DNA of 37,018 nt from Serratia liquefaciens (GCA_012719855.1 JAAXZN010000064.1:1-37018), one strand, 5' to 3'; shown: positions 8,698 through 19,776, counted from the first letter of the stretch. Notes: a model not told the origin generated them from the sequence alone. Translations and numbers: made by a program.

Positions 8698-9654
8698 ATG
8701 AGCAAACCAGTGATTGCCATTCATGGCGGCGCGGGCGCAATTACCCGTGCGGCGCTGAGTGCTGAAAAGGAACAGGAGTATATTCAGGCGCTGTCCGACA
8801 TCGTCGCCGCCGGCCAGCAGATCCTGGCCCAGGGTGGCAACGCCCTGGACGCAGTCACCGAAGCGGTAAGACTGTTGGAAGAGTGCCCGCTGTTTAACGC
8901 CGGTAAAGGTTCGGTATTCACCCATCAGGGCACCCATGAGCTGGACGCCTGCGTGATGGATGGGCGTACCTGCGATGCCGGTGCCGTGGCCTGCGTCAGC
9001 CGGATACGCAATCCGGTGTTGGCTGCGCGCGCGGTGCTGGAAAACAGTGCGCATGTGCTGTTCGCCGGTGAGGGGGCAGAAAAATTTGCCGCCGCCCACG
9101 GGCTTGAAATGGTCGCTGCCGATTTCTTCTTTACCCAACCACGTTTTGACCAACTGCACCGCGCTCAGGCGGAACTGGGGCGCGTGCTGCTCGATCATGA
9201 TGGCGCAGCGCAAAGCGCTGAGCCGATCGACCCCGATCGTAAATTCGGTACCGTTGGCGCGGTGGCGCTGGATGCCCTGGGCAACCTGGCGGCCGCAACC
9301 TCGACGGGCGGCATGACCAACAAACAGGCCGGCCGGGTGGGGGATACGCCGATCATCGGTGCCGGTTGTTACGCCAACAATGTCACGGTGGCGGTCTCCA
9401 GCACCGGTACCGGGGAAACCTTTATGCGCGGCGTGTCGGCTTATGACGTTTCCGCGTTGATGGAGTACGCGGGGCTCAGTCTGCAGCAGGCCACCGACCG
9501 GGTGGTGATGGAGAAACTGCTGGCGATGGGCGGCAGCGGCGGCATGATTGCCATCGACAGTCACGGCAACGTGGCGCTGCCTTTCAACAGTGAAGGCATG
9601 TACCGCGGTTTCGGTTATGTCGGCGATGCGCCGTCCGTAGGGATTTACCGCTGA
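8698..9654 (+). CDS. iaaA: Isoaspartyl peptidase / L-asparaginase (Ntn-hydrolase)
   Basis: A 318-residue precursor of the plant-type asparaginase family that removes N-terminal isoaspartyl residues from dipeptides and cleaves asparagine. It self-cleaves before the nucleophile Thr185 in [11 protein letters not shown] to give alpha and beta subunits. The substrate-site motif [20 protein letters not shown], the GAGCYANN stretch and the C-terminal [10 protein letters not shown] are all present. The frame extends upstream to 8668, but [13 protein letters not shown] at ATG 8698 matches the family start. It lies 19 nt before gsiA as in E. coli, so peptide breakdown and glutathione/peptide uptake are one operon. 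Confidence 0.95.
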   Translation: MSKPVIAIHGGAGAITRAALSAEKEQEYIQALSDIVAAGQQILAQGGNALDAVTEAVRLLEECPLFNAGKGSVFTHQGTHELDACVMDGRTCDAGAVACVSRIRNPVLAARAVLENSAHVLFAGEGAEKFAAAHGLEMVAADFFFTQPRFDQLHRAQAELGRVLLDHDGAAQSAEPIDPDRKFGTVGAVALDALGNLAAATSTGGMTNKQAGRVGDTPIIGAGCYANNVTVAVSSTGTGETFMRGVSAYDVSALMEYAGLSLQQATDRVVMEKLLAMGGSGGMIAIDSHGNVALPFNSEGMYRGFGYVGDAPSVGIYR

Positions 9655-9673
9655 CCGATCGCCAGGAGGGTGC

Positions 9674-11551
9674 ATGACCGATGCCTTAATGCCGCTTGCG
9701 GCCGACGCCGGGCTATTATTGCCGCCGCAGCGCGTGCTGTCGGTGCGCGATCTGAGCGTCCAGTTTCAACAACAGGGCGATACCGTAGAAGCGGTGCGCA
9801 ACCTGTCATTCGATCTCGATCGCGGTGAGACGCTGGCAATCGTCGGTGAATCCGGTTCGGGTAAATCTGTCACCTCTCTGGCATTGATGCGCCTGGTCGA
9901 ACAGGGCGGTGGCAACATCGTCAGCGGGACGATGCCCTTTCGTCGGCGTAACGGCGAGGTGCTCGATCTGGCCCACGCACGTCAGGGCACTTTACGCACG
10001 GTGCGCGGTGCCGATATGGCGATGATCTTTCAGGAACCGATGACCTCGCTGAACCCGGTATTCCCGGTAGGGGAACAGATCGCCGAGTCCTTGCGCCTGC
10101 ATCAGGCGATGGACCACCGTGCCGCCAGACAAGCCGCCTTACAGATGCTCGATTTGGTGCGCATTCCCGAGGCCAAAGACGTACTTAACCGTTATCCCCA
10201 TCAGCTCTCCGGCGGCATGCGCCAGCGGGTGATGATCGCCATGGCGCTGTCTTGCAAGCCGGCCTTATTGATTGCCGATGAACCTACCACCGCGCTGGAC
10301 GTCACCATTCAGGCGCAAATCCTGCAGCTTATCCGCGTACTGCAGCAGGAAATGCAGATGGGGGTGATTTTTATTACCCACGATATGGGCGTAGTGGCGG
10401 AGATAGCCGATCGGGTACTGGTCATGCGTCAGGGGGAACAGGTGGAGCAGGGGCCGGTGCGCGAACTGTTTGCCGCGCCGCAGCAGCCCTACACCCAAGC
10501 GCTGCTGGCGGCGGTGCCCAGACTGGGATCAATGGCGGAGTTGGACTTCCCGGCGAAATTCCCGTTGCCGAACGGCGCAGACAATGGCAGGCCACAGGAT
10601 ACCGTACCGCTAGGGTCGACGCCGATCCTGCGGGTAGAAAATCTGGTTACGCGCTTTGACCTACGCAGCGGTATTTTAAATCGCGTCACCCGGCGAGTGC
10701 ATGCGGTGGAAAACGTCAGTTTTGATCTCTACCCCGGCGAAACGCTGGGGCTGGTGGGAGAGTCCGGCTGCGGCAAATCCACTACCGGCCGCTCGTTGTT
10801 GAAGCTGGTGGACAGCCAGCGCGGCACCATTACCTTTGACGGTCGTCAAATCAATCAGTTGAAAGGCCCGGCGCTGCAGCACCTGCGGCGGGACATCCAG
10901 TTTATCTTCCAGGATCCTTACGCCTCGCTCGATCCGCGTCTGACCGTCGGGTTCTCGATCATGGAACCGCTGCTGGTACATAACGTGGCGCGTGGCAAGG
11001 CGGCACAAGAGCGCGTGGCCTGGCTGCTGGAACGCGTCGGGCTTAAACCGGAGCATGCGCGTCGTTATCCGCATGAGTTTTCCGGCGGTCAGCGGCAGCG
11101 CATCTGCATTGCGCGCGCGTTGGCGCTCAATCCCAAGGTGGTGATCGCCGACGAATCGGTGTCGGCGCTCGACGTGTCGATTCAGGCGCAGACCGTCAAT
11201 TTGCTGCTCGATCTGCAGCGTGAGTTCGGCATCGCCTTTTTGTTTATCTCGCACGATATGGCGGTAGTAGAGCGCATCAGTCACCGCGTTGCGGTGATGT
11301 ATCTCGGGCAGATTGTCGAGATTGGCCCACGTCGGGCGGTGTTTGAGAACCCGCAGCATGCTTACACCCGCAAGCTGATGGCGGCGGTGCCGGTGGCCGA
11401 TCCTAACCATGCTTATAAACGCCAGCCGCTGCTGGTTGATGAAATCCCCAGCCCGATCCGCGCGCTGGGGGATGAACCCGTTACCGCACCGCTAGTGCAG
11501 GTTGGACCGGGGCATTTTGTCGCCCGCCATCCGATCGCCGGTGCCTTTTAG
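9674..11551 (+). CDS. gsiA: Glutathione ABC importer, fused double ATPase
   Basis: A 625-residue protein with two ABC domains of the oligopeptide type, energising glutathione import. Domain 1: Walker A GESGSGKS at 58-65, LSGG at 178-181, Walker B LLIADEP at 198-204. Domain 2: Walker A GESGCGKS at 362-369, followed by FSGGQRQR and [11 protein letters not shown]; each half ends with the peptide-importer tail containing PYTQALL or [13 protein letters not shown] lies just before the ATG. Second gene of iaaA-gsiABCD. In the second Walker B region the usual DEP is DES, which retains the catalytic Glu. Confidence 0.96.
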   Translation: MTDALMPLAADAGLLLPPQRVLSVRDLSVQFQQQGDTVEAVRNLSFDLDRGETLAIVGESGSGKSVTSLALMRLVEQGGGNIVSGTMPFRRRNGEVLDLAHARQGTLRTVRGADMAMIFQEPMTSLNPVFPVGEQIAESLRLHQAMDHRAARQAALQMLDLVRIPEAKDVLNRYPHQLSGGMRQRVMIAMALSCKPALLIADEPTTALDVTIQAQILQLIRVLQQEMQMGVIFITHDMGVVAEIADRVLVMRQGEQVEQGPVRELFAAPQQPYTQALLAAVPRLGSMAELDFPAKFPLPNGADNGRPQDTVPLGSTPILRVENLVTRFDLRSGILNRVTRRVHAVENVSFDLYPGETLGLVGESGCGKSTTGRSLLKLVDSQRGTITFDGRQINQLKGPALQHLRRDIQFIFQDPYASLDPRLTVGFSIMEPLLVHNVARGKAAQERVAWLLERVGLKPEHARRYPHEFSGGQRQRICIARALALNPKVVIADESVSALDVSIQAQTVNLLLDLQREFGIAFLFISHDMAVVERISHRVAVMYLGQIVEIGPRRAVFENPQHAYTRKLMAAVPVADPNHAYKRQPLLVDEIPSPIRALGDEPVTAPLVQVGPGHFVARHPIAGAF

Positions 11552-11574
11552 TGACCTCAGGAGAGACAAGCACC

Positions 11575-13113
11575 ATGAAGCACTCATTCAAACGTAAGGC
11601 ATTAGCGGGCGCCGTGCTGCTGGCGGCCGCGGTCGCCGGCCCAGCCTGGGCTGCGAAAGATGCGGTGATCGCCGTCGCGTCCAATTTCACCACGCTTGAT
11701 CCCTATGACGCCAACGATACGCTGTCGCAGGCGGTGGCCAAATCCTTCTATCAGGGCCTGTTCGGTTTCGATAAAGACATGAAGCTGGTGAACGTGCTGG
11801 CGGACAGCTACGAGGTGAGCAAAGACGGCCTGACTTACACCCTCAAGCTGCATCCGGGGGTGAAATTCCATGACGGCACCGAGTTTAACGCCGAAGCGGT
11901 GAAGGTGAACCTGGATCGCGCCAGCAACCCGGACAACCACCTCAAGCGCTACAACCTGTTCAAAATGATCGACAAAACCGAAGTGGTGGACGCCAATACG
12001 GTGAAGATCGTGCTGAAAGCGCCATTCTCGGCCTTTATCAATAACCTGGCGCACCCGGCGGCGGTGATCATTTCGCCGGCCGCGCTGAAGCAGTACGGCA
12101 AAGAGATCGGCTTCCACCCGGTGGGCACCGGTCCTTATCAGTTCGTGACCTGGAACCAGACCGACTTCGTCAAGGTGAAAAAGTTTGACGGTTACTGGAA
12201 ATCGGGGCTGCCGAAGCTCGACAGCATCACCTGGCGGCCGGTTGTGGATAACAATACCCGCGCCGCCATGCTGCAGACCGGTGAAGCGACCTTTGCCTTC
12301 CCGATCCCGTATGAGCAGGCCAAGGTGCTGGAAGGCAATGCCAAGCTCGATTTGGTGGCCGCGCCGTCGATCCTGCAGCGTTATATCAGCTTGAACGTGA
12401 CTCAAAAGCCATTCGATAACCTAAAAGTGCGTCAGGCGTTGAACTACGCCATCAACAAAGATGCGCTGATCAAGGTCGCGTTCTCCGGCTACGCCGTTCC
12501 GGCGGAAGGCCCTGTGCCGCCGGCGATCGATTTTGCCACCCGTTACCAGCCGTGGCCTTATGATCCGGCCAAGGCGCGCGAACTGCTGAAAGAGGCCGGT
12601 TATCCTAACGGTTTCACCACCACCCTGTGGTCGTCTCATAACCACAGCACCGCGCAGAAAGTGCTGCAGTTTGCCCAGCAGCAGCTGGCGCAGGTGGGCG
12701 TGAAAGTGACGGTGACGGCGATGGATGCCGGTCAGCGCGCGGCCCAGGTGGAAAGCGTTGGGGTGAAAGACACCGGCGTACGTATGTTCTATACCGGCTG
12801 GTCAGCATCAACCGGTGAAGCGGACTGGGCCTTGTCACCGCTGTTCTCAACCCAGGCTGCGCCGCCGAAGCAGTTCAATACCGCGTTCTACAGTAATCCG
12901 CAGGTGGATCAGGATCTGACCGGCGCGCTGGCGACCACTGACCGCGCCGAGAAGCAGAAACTGTACAAGGACGCGCAGGATCGAATCTGGGCAGATGCGC
13001 CGTGGATCTTCCTGGCTACCGAACGCTTGCTGTCGGCTAACAATAAACAGCTGAGCGGCTTTTACGTGATGCCGGATACCTCGTTCAACTTTGATAATGC
13101 CGATCTTAAATAA
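11575..13113 (+). CDS. gsiB: Glutathione-binding periplasmic protein
   Basis: A 512-residue class-C solute-binding protein, same length as E. coli GsiB. A Sec signal peptide (KRKAL then a hydrophobic core) ends at about AWA-26. The mature protein has the SBP_bac_5 signature [19 protein letters not shown] and the [11 protein letters not shown] block. It delivers glutathione to the GsiCD channel in the inner membrane. The frame is open back to 11551, but ATG 11575 with CAGGAGA in front gives a proper signal peptide. Confidence 0.95.
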   Translation: MKHSFKRKALAGAVLLAAAVAGPAWAAKDAVIAVASNFTTLDPYDANDTLSQAVAKSFYQGLFGFDKDMKLVNVLADSYEVSKDGLTYTLKLHPGVKFHDGTEFNAEAVKVNLDRASNPDNHLKRYNLFKMIDKTEVVDANTVKIVLKAPFSAFINNLAHPAAVIISPAALKQYGKEIGFHPVGTGPYQFVTWNQTDFVKVKKFDGYWKSGLPKLDSITWRPVVDNNTRAAMLQTGEATFAFPIPYEQAKVLEGNAKLDLVAAPSILQRYISLNVTQKPFDNLKVRQALNYAINKDALIKVAFSGYAVPAEGPVPPAIDFATRYQPWPYDPAKARELLKEAGYPNGFTTTLWSSHNHSTAQKVLQFAQQQLAQVGVKVTVTAMDAGQRAAQVESVGVKDTGVRMFYTGWSASTGEADWALSPLFSTQAAPPKQFNTAFYSNPQVDQDLTGALATTDRAEKQKLYKDAQDRIWADAPWIFLATERLLSANNKQLSGFYVMPDTSFNFDNADLK

Positions 13114-13122
13114 GGCACCGAT

Positions 13123-13145
13123 CCCCGCTCTCCTGGAGGGCGGGG
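13123..13145 (+). other. Intercistronic hairpin between gsiB and gsiC
   Basis: CCCCGCTCT pairs with GGGCGGGG-type sequence (one T-G wobble) around CCTGG, with no T run afterwards. Hairpins between a binding-protein gene and its permease genes often protect the upstream message and set the higher level of the binding protein; that role is inferred here. Confidence 0.5.
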
Positions 13146-13163
13146 TGAAGGGACGCACCCAAG

Positions 13164-14084
13164 ATGCTTAATTATTTTCTTAAACGACTGCTGGGCCTGA
13201 TCCCGACGCTGCTGATTGTCGCGGTGTTGGTGTTTTTGTTCGTCCATATGCTGCCTGGCGATCCGGCGCGGCTGGCGGCAGGGCCGGAGGCTGACGAAGC
13301 GGTAGTGCAGCTGGTGCGTAAGGATCTGGGGCTGGACAAGCCGCTGCCGCAGCAGTTTGTGCACTTTTTTGTCAATGCGCTGCAGGGGGATTTCGGTACC
13401 TCGATGGTTTCCAAGCGTCCGGTGAGCGAAGAGATCGGCTCGCGCTTTCTACCGACCCTGTGGCTGACCCTGAGCAGCATGCTGTGGGCGGTGATTTTCG
13501 GTATGGGCATCGGCATAGTGTCTGCCGTGTGGCGTAACCGCTGGCCCGCTCGTCTCGGCATGACCCTGGCGGTCTCCGGGATTTCATTCCCCGCTTTTGC
13601 GCTGGGTATGCTGCTGATGCAGGTGTTTTCCGTCAATCTCGGTTGGTTGCCGACGGTGGGCGCCGACAGTTGGCGGCACTATATTTTGCCTTCCATCACC
13701 CTTGGGGCTGCGGTTGCGGCGGTGATGGCGCGTTTTACCCGCGCTTCGTTTGTCGAGGTGCTGCAGGAAGACTACATGCGTACCGCGCGCGCCAAAGGCG
13801 TACGCGAAATCATGGTGGTGGTGAAACACGGGCTGCGCAACGCGATGATCCCGGTCGTCACCATGATGGGGTTGCAGTTTGGCTTCCTGCTCGGCGGCTC
13901 GATCGTGGTGGAGAAGGTCTTCAACTGGCCGGGGTTGGGCAGGCTGCTGGTCGATTCGGTGGAGATGCGCGATTATCCGGTGATCCAGGCCGAAGTCTTG
14001 CTGTTCTCTCTGGAGTTTATTCTGATTAACCTGTTGGTGGACCTGCTGTATGCGGCAATTAACCCGGCAATACGATACAAATGA
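13164..14084 (+). CDS. gsiC: Glutathione importer permease
   Basis: A 306-residue inner-membrane permease of the DppB/OppB type, same length as E. coli GsiC. Six membrane helices are expected: one at residues 9-29 ([19 protein letters not shown]), four in the central BPD_transp_1 region, and a last one near 275-295. The EAA loop that docks on GsiA is visible around residues 195-225 ([20 protein letters not shown]). It pairs with GsiD to form the channel. Confidence 0.95.
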   Translation: MLNYFLKRLLGLIPTLLIVAVLVFLFVHMLPGDPARLAAGPEADEAVVQLVRKDLGLDKPLPQQFVHFFVNALQGDFGTSMVSKRPVSEEIGSRFLPTLWLTLSSMLWAVIFGMGIGIVSAVWRNRWPARLGMTLAVSGISFPAFALGMLLMQVFSVNLGWLPTVGADSWRHYILPSITLGAAVAAVMARFTRASFVEVLQEDYMRTARAKGVREIMVVVKHGLRNAMIPVVTMMGLQFGFLLGGSIVVEKVFNWPGLGRLLVDSVEMRDYPVIQAEVLLFSLEFILINLLVDLLYAAINPAIRYK

Positions 14085-14093
14085 GGGCGCTGC

Positions 14094-15002
14094 ATGATTA
14101 AGCATTGGCGACGCGACGCCGTACTGAAGGCGATGCCGACAATTGACCCTAACGCGGTGCGAACGCCGTGGCATGAATTCTGGCGGCGATTCCGTCAGCA
14201 ACGCGTGGCGCTGGTCGCTGCGCTATTGGTGCTGCTGTTGGTGGTTGCTGCGCTGCTGGCACCCTATCTGGTTCCCTTTGACGCGGAAAATTACTTTGAT
14301 TACGACCGCCTGAACGAAGGCCCGTCCCTGATGCATTGGCTGGGTGTGGATTCGCTGGGGCGAGACATCTTCAGTCGCATTCTGATGGGGACCCGCATTT
14401 CGCTGGCCGCCGGAGTGTTCTCGGTGCTGGTGGGCGGGCTGATCGGTACGCTGCTGGGGCTGCTGGCGGGCTATTACGAAGGCTGGTGGGATCGCATTAC
14501 CATGCGTATCTGCGATGTGCTGTTCGCCTTTCCCGGCATCTTGCTGGCGATCGGCGTGGTGGCGATTATGGGCAGCGGCATGGCCAACGTGATTATCGCC
14601 GTGGCTATTTTCAGCATTCCGGCATTTGCCCGGTTGGTGCGGGGCAACACCCTGGTGTTGAAGCATCTGACCTACATCGAGTCGGCACGCAGCATTGGCG
14701 CGTCAGACTGGACCATCATCATGCGGCATATTCTGCCGGGGACAATTTCGTCGATTGTGGTGTATTTTACCCTGCGCATCGGCACTTCAATCATCACCGC
14801 TGCCAGCCTGTCGTTCCTCGGGCTGGGTGCCCAGCCGCCAACGCCGGAATGGGGCGCAATGCTCAACGAGGCGCGGGCGGATATGGTGATTGCACCGCAC
14901 GTGGCGATTTTCCCCAGCCTGGCGATATTTATCACCGTGCTGGCGTTTAACCTGCTGGGGGATGGCTTGCGCGATGCGTTGGATCCGAAGTTGAAGGGAT
15001 GA
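14094..15002 (+). CDS. gsiD: Glutathione importer permease
   Basis: A 302-residue DppC/OppC-type permease, one residue shorter than the E. coli protein as I recall it. One membrane helix at about 40-62 is followed by the five-helix core; the EAA docking loop is around 195-225 ([20 protein letters not shown]). It closes the iaaA-gsiABCD operon, 9 nt after gsiC. The last 67 nt before the stop are repeated 803 bp further on, beyond ccdAB. This copy is the complete, functional one and reads IFITVL where the duplicate reads IFLTVL. Confidence 0.95.
   Translation: MIKHWRRDAVLKAMPTIDPNAVRTPWHEFWRRFRQQRVALVAALLVLLLVVAALLAPYLVPFDAENYFDYDRLNEGPSLMHWLGVDSLGRDIFSRILMGTRISLAAGVFSVLVGGLIGTLLGLLAGYYEGWWDRITMRICDVLFAFPGILLAIGVVAIMGSGMANVIIAVAIFSIPAFARLVRGNTLVLKHLTYIESARSIGASDWTIIMRHILPGTISSIVVYFTLRIGTSIITAASLSFLGLGAQPPTPEWGAMLNEARADMVIAPHVAIFPSLAIFITVLAFNLLGDGLRDALDPKLKG
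14934..15000 (+). repeat. Direct repeat, left copy (gsiD 3' end)
   Basis: These 67 nt, coding for [20 protein letters not shown] and on to the stop of gsiD, match 15737-15803 with a single difference (C at 14955, T at 15758). The copies are 803 bp apart and bracket ccdAB. Confidence 0.95.
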
Positions 15003-15041
15003 TTTTCGGTGGGCTGCGATCGGTTTGGGTGTACCCTCCGA

Positions 15042-15070
15042 TTGGCACCCCCCTGTGTTGCGAGTATAAT
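15042..15070 (+). promoter_or_regulatory. Sigma-70 promoter of ccdAB
   Basis: TTGGCA at 15042-15047 and a perfect TATAAT at 15065-15070 are separated by 17 nt, 45 nt before ccdA. An imperfect inverted repeat (CCCCTGTGTTG before the -10, CAACAGGGG at about 15095-15103) brackets the start region, as expected for a site bound by CcdA-CcdB, but no operator is proven. Confidence 0.75.
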
Positions 15071-15115
15071 TGATGATAATTTAATCCGCGTATACAACAG
15101 GGGTGAGGTATCACC

Positions 15116-15352
15116 ATGGTCAATAGTAGCTCTGCAAAGAAAACGGTAAACGTGACTGTTGACCGCGAGCTTTTCCAGAAAGCCAAGTCTCTCGGCGTCA
15201 ATGTATCTTCAGTACTGGCTGATGCTTTACATGCGCGAGTGCGCGATATTGAGATCCAACAATGGCGTGAGGAAAATCGTCCTGCACTGGAGGAACTCAA
15301 TCGCATTTCCGAAGAGAATGGTGTGTTATCTGATGAATATCGGGTGTTCTGA
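15116..15352 (+). CDS. ccdA: CcdA-like antitoxin
   Basis: A 78-residue antitoxin. The N-terminal part (KKTVNVTVDRELFQKAKSLG, residues about 8-27) is the ribbon-helix-helix DNA-binding domain. The C-terminal part (QQWREENRPALEELNRISEE then NGVLSDEYRVF) is the flexible arm that wraps and neutralises CcdB. GGGGTGAGG precedes the ATG. It is 2 nt from ccdB, so translation is coupled. Base composition is lower in GC than gsiD and the module sits between direct repeats, so recent acquisition is likely. Confidence 0.93.
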   Translation: MVNSSSAKKTVNVTVDRELFQKAKSLGVNVSSVLADALHARVRDIEIQQWREENRPALEELNRISEENGVLSDEYRVF

Positions 15353-15354
15353 GT

Positions 15355-15663
15355 ATGCAGTTCACGGTTTATCATAATACTCATCCCACATCGGCCTATC
15401 CCTATCTGCTGGATGTTCAAAGCGATCTCATTGATGCGTTGTCGACGAGGTTAGTGATCCCTCTCTACCCTATGGCCAAAGTCAGAACCCCAATTTCTGC
15501 GCGTTTATGTCCAGAAATTGAAGTTAATGGCGAGCGTTACCTGGCGATGACGCATGAAATGGCCAGCATAAGGCTATCGCAGATAGGAGATATCGCCGGC
15601 AGTGCCAATGAGCAGAGAAATCAAATTAAGGGCGCTATTGATTTTTTGATCGATGGTTTCTGA
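15355..15663 (+). CDS. ccdB: CcdB-like gyrase-poisoning toxin
   Basis: A 102-residue CcdB homologue (MQFTVYHN, LLDVQSDLIDALSTRLVIPL, RYLAMTHEMASIRLSQIGDI). F-plasmid CcdB stabilises the gyrase-DNA cleavage complex by contact with GyrA. The F-type C-terminal Trp-Gly-Ile needed for killing is replaced here by Asp-Gly-Phe (FLIDGF). From memory, the Vibrio fischeri type of chromosomal CcdB also lacks the Trp and is active, so the difference alone does not show loss of function. Both genes are intact in frame. Confidence 0.93.
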   Translation: MQFTVYHNTHPTSAYPYLLDVQSDLIDALSTRLVIPLYPMAKVRTPISARLCPEIEVNGERYLAMTHEMASIRLSQIGDIAGSANEQRNQIKGAIDFLIDGF

Positions 15664-15709
15664 TCCCGCTCGGTAGTTAGTTTGCCTTAATTTTTTATTA
15701 TTGTATGTG

Positions 15710-15805
15710 ATGTTTAGTGTGGCGGAGATATTCCTTACCGTGCTGGCGTTTAACCTGTTGGGGGATGGCTTGCGCGATGCGTTGGATCCGAAGTTGAAGG
15801 GATAA
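15710..15805 (+). pseudogene. gsiD: Regenerated gsiD tail (3' fragment)
   Basis: An in-frame fragment that could be read from ATG 15710 as [14 protein letters not shown] and onward into the gsiD C terminus, ending GGA-TAA where gsiD ends GGA-TGA. Upstream of the 67-nt near-identity the match to gsiD continues at protein level ([10 protein letters not shown] against SLAIFITVL) with one extra codon, so it is the tail of a slightly different gsiD allele rather than a fresh copy. It has no membrane core and is unlikely to work as a protein. Confidence 0.85.
15737..15803 (+). repeat. Direct repeat, right copy (gsiD 3' end)
   Basis: Right member of the 67-nt direct repeat (one mismatch to 14934-15000). 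Recombination between the copies would remove exactly one repeat unit plus ccdAB (803 bp) and leave gsiD intact. Confidence 0.95.
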
Positions 15806-15832
15806 CCGTTTTTTAGTCCAAAGGAGCTGGCT

Positions 15833-16060
15833 ATGAGCAATATGAGTAAAAAGGGAATTAAAACAGGCGTGCTGATTTACATCATCACCTATCTGGGGGG
15901 GCACAGCCTGGTACGCAATTCGTCGCTTCTGGTAGCCTACCCCGATATCAGCTATGTCGATGTGGTTATTGGTTTACTGGTGTATTTTGGTATCTGGAAG
16001 GTTTGTAACCTGATGCAAGCCTTTTACCGCTGGTATAACGGCATCGAAAATATTTCATGA
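15833..16060 (+). CDS. Small two-helix membrane protein, candidate immunity protein (paralogue 1)
   Basis: A 75-residue protein with two likely membrane helices (about 9-27, GVLIYIITYLGG, and 42-61, DVVIGLLVYFGIWKV) and a C-terminal YRWYNG. AAAGGAG at 15820-15826 supports the ATG. It is clearly paralogous to the protein at 16486: both share SSL, a following Pro, SYVD, FG, then FY-x-W and NG-x-E in the same order. Small two-helix membrane proteins next to a double-glycine peptide are commonly bacteriocin immunity proteins; that role is inferred, not shown. I do not recognise a named family. Confidence 0.75.
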   Translation: MSNMSKKGIKTGVLIYIITYLGGHSLVRNSSLLVAYPDISYVDVVIGLLVYFGIWKVCNLMQAFYRWYNGIENIS

Positions 16061-16228
16061 TTTTTAGCGTTAGAGAATACTAATGTACTGAATAAGATTA
16101 ATTCACCTCAAGATTATTATGCTAAGTTTTTAGTTTTTTAATTAAAGAGAGTGTTTTAGTGTTGTCGGTAAATAAATCCAAAACAGATGATTAATCCATT
16201 GCTCTCGTCACGTTTTTAATAATTAAAG

Positions 16229-16257
16229 TTTGCGCTTCTCTCTCATGATTATATTAT
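16229..16257 (+). promoter_or_regulatory. Possible promoter of the peptide gene
   Basis: TTTGCG (16229-16234) and TATTAT (16252-16257) with 17 nt between, in a very AT-rich 262-nt stretch (16061-16322) before the peptide gene. The -35 is weak. No other gene is seen in this stretch. Confidence 0.35.
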
Positions 16258-16322
16258 CGCCATGGTTGTCCGATGTATCTATTTGTGAGAGGTTAATAAC
16301 TTTAGTTCATGGAGTGAATAAT

Positions 16323-16439
16323 ATGACTATTCGTGAGTTAACATCGCATGATCTTGATTTAATTTCTGGCGGTGACGCTGACTCCGGGCCGAGGGGCGAC
16401 AGGATGTCCTGGGGGGAAATAATAGCCCTAATAGTGTGA
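16323..16439 (+). CDS. Double-glycine-leader peptide precursor (bacteriocin/microcin-like)
   Basis: A 38-residue peptide starting MTIRELTSHDLDLISGG. The first 17 residues match the double-glycine leader consensus cut by C39 peptidase-ABC exporters: Leu at -12, Thr at -11, Asp at -8, Leu at -7, Ile at -4, Gly-Gly at -2/-1. The core would be only 21 residues, polar and Gly/Asp/Arg-rich first (DADSGPRGDR), then hydrophobic (EIIALIV). GGAG at 16311-16314 lies 8 nt before the ATG; the frame is open upstream but has no other start with a site like this. It sits between two paralogous membrane proteins. The core is much shorter than known class II microcins, so a signalling peptide is also possible. 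No C39 exporter is in the window. Confidence 0.75.
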   Translation: MTIRELTSHDLDLISGGDADSGPRGDRMSWGEIIALIV

Positions 16440-16485
16440 ATGGTCAGTGCCGTTGGTAATATCTCCCGCATCAATGGAATATCAA

Positions 16486-16677
16486 ATGAAAGACGTTATA
16501 TATGTCGCTTTATGGATATGGATATCATTTGATTTAATTCAATACTCTTCACTGGCCCTTATTAAGCCTCATAATAGCTATGTGGATATTGCCGTGGCGG
16601 TTTTCGCCTTTTTTGGCGTGAAGGCGGTAATGACTTCAGTTGAGAATTTTTATTATTGGTTTAATGGCCGGGAATAA
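16486..16677 (+). CDS. Small two-helix membrane protein, candidate immunity protein (paralogue 2)
   Basis: A 63-residue protein from ATG 16486 (GGA 6 nt upstream); in-frame starts at GTG 16447 and ATG 16474 have poorer ribosome sites. Two membrane helices are expected at about 4-25 (VIYVALWIWISFDLI) and 33-50 (DIAVAVFAFFGVKAV), then FYYWFNGRE. It shares the order SSL-P-SYVD-FG-FY-W-NG-E with the protein at 15833, showing duplication of one gene around the peptide gene. It begins 46 nt after the peptide stop, so peptide and this protein are probably one transcript, which fits an immunity role. Confidence 0.72.
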   Translation: MKDVIYVALWIWISFDLIQYSSLALIKPHNSYVDIAVAVFAFFGVKAVMTSVENFYYWFNGRE

Positions 16678-16684
16678 GCGGTAG

Positions 16685-16734
16685 CCGTAATAAGTGCTTG
16701 CGATAGCAATTTTCGCAAGCACCGTTACGGTTTT
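16685..16734. terminator. Long hairpin terminator between the peptide cassette and yeiG
   Basis: GTGCTTGCGA (16694-16703) pairs perfectly with TCGCAAGCAC (16713-16722), extended by CCGTAA (16685-16690) with TTACGG (16725-16730) across a small internal loop, and followed by TTTTA. It separates the plus-strand cassette from the convergent yeiG. Confidence 0.85.
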
Positions 16735-16738
16735 ATGA

Positions 16739-17581
16739 TCAGCGGAACAGATGTTCGGCGTGGAAGCGCAGGTGGTCTTCGATAAAGCTGGCGATGGTGA
16801 AGTAGCTGTGATCGTAGCCCGGCTGAATGCGCAGGATCAGCGGCCAGTCGCGCTGGCGTGCCAGTTCGGCCAGTTTTGCCGGCTGCAGTTGATCCGCCAG
16901 GAACTGATCGTCGTCACCTTGATCCACCAATACCGGCATTTTTTCCGCGCCGTTGGCCAGCAGGTGGCAGCTGTCATACTGCAGCCACTGGCTTTCGTCG
17001 TCGCCCAAATAGGCGGCAAAGGCTTTACGTCCCCAGGGCACCTGACAGGGATTGACGATCGGCGCGAACGCCGATACCGACCGGAAGCGCTGCGGATTGC
17101 GGAACGCCATCATCAGTGCGCCGTGGCCGCCCATGGAATGGCCGAAAATCGACTGGCGATCGCTGACGCTGAAATGCTGGTTAATCAACGCCGGCAGCTC
17201 ATCGCTGATGTAGTCGTACATGCGAAAATGCTTGTCCCACGGTGCTTGGGTGGCATTCAGATAGAAGCCTGCACCCTGGCCCAAATCGTAGCCTTCATCA
17301 TTTGGCACGTCGTCGCCGCGCGGGCTGGTGTCGGCCATCACCAATACCAGGCCCAGCTCGGCGGCGATACGCTGCGCACCGGCCTTCAGCGTGAAGTTTT
17401 CGTCATTGCAGGTCAGCCCCGACAGCCAGTACAGCACCGGCGGCGGGTTATCATCGCGCGGTGGCGGCAGATAGATGCTGAAAGTCATGTTGCAATTCAG
17501 GCTCTGCGCCGCATGGCGGTAACGCTGTTGCCAGCCGCCAAACATGCGGTGCTCTTCGAGAAGTTCTAATGACAAGGTCAT
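16739..17581 (-). CDS. yeiG: S-formylglutathione hydrolase
   Basis: A 280-residue alpha/beta-hydrolase (esterase D family) that hydrolyses S-formylglutathione to formate and glutathione, the last step of glutathione-dependent formaldehyde detoxification. The nucleophile is Ser149 in GHSMGG, with His258 in PGYDHSY and an Asp near 224 in DQGDDDQFL; the oxyanion-side [12 protein letters not shown] is intact. Sequence and length resemble E. coli YeiG more than FrmB. It follows frmA by 14 nt on the same strand, so the two steps are encoded together (fghA is a synonym). Confidence 0.95.
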   Translation of the reverse strand: MTLSLELLEEHRMFGGWQQRYRHAAQSLNCNMTFSIYLPPPRDDNPPPVLYWLSGLTCNDENFTLKAGAQRIAAELGLVLVMADTSPRGDDVPNDEGYDLGQGAGFYLNATQAPWDKHFRMYDYISDELPALINQHFSVSDRQSIFGHSMGGHGALMMAFRNPQRFRSVSAFAPIVNPCQVPWGRKAFAAYLGDDESQWLQYDSCHLLANGAEKMPVLVDQGDDDQFLADQLQPAKLAELARQRDWPLILRIQPGYDHSYFTIASFIEDHLRFHAEHLFR

Positions 17582-17595
17582 CTCTGCCTCCTGGC

Positions 17596-19669
<2,074 letters not shown>

Positions 19670-19776
19670 TATCTTCTCTTTTCGTGATGAACTTGATGAG
19701 TATTATTCAGTTTTTGTGAGTGTAATACTGCTGCATGATACTGGCAACTTTCTTTTAACAGTATGGATAACTCTAC

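Noticed and set aside
16230-16322. Extended N terminus of the double-glycine peptide
   Set aside because: It would put 31 residues before a leader that is already complete; the internal ATG at 16323 has GGAG at 8 nt.
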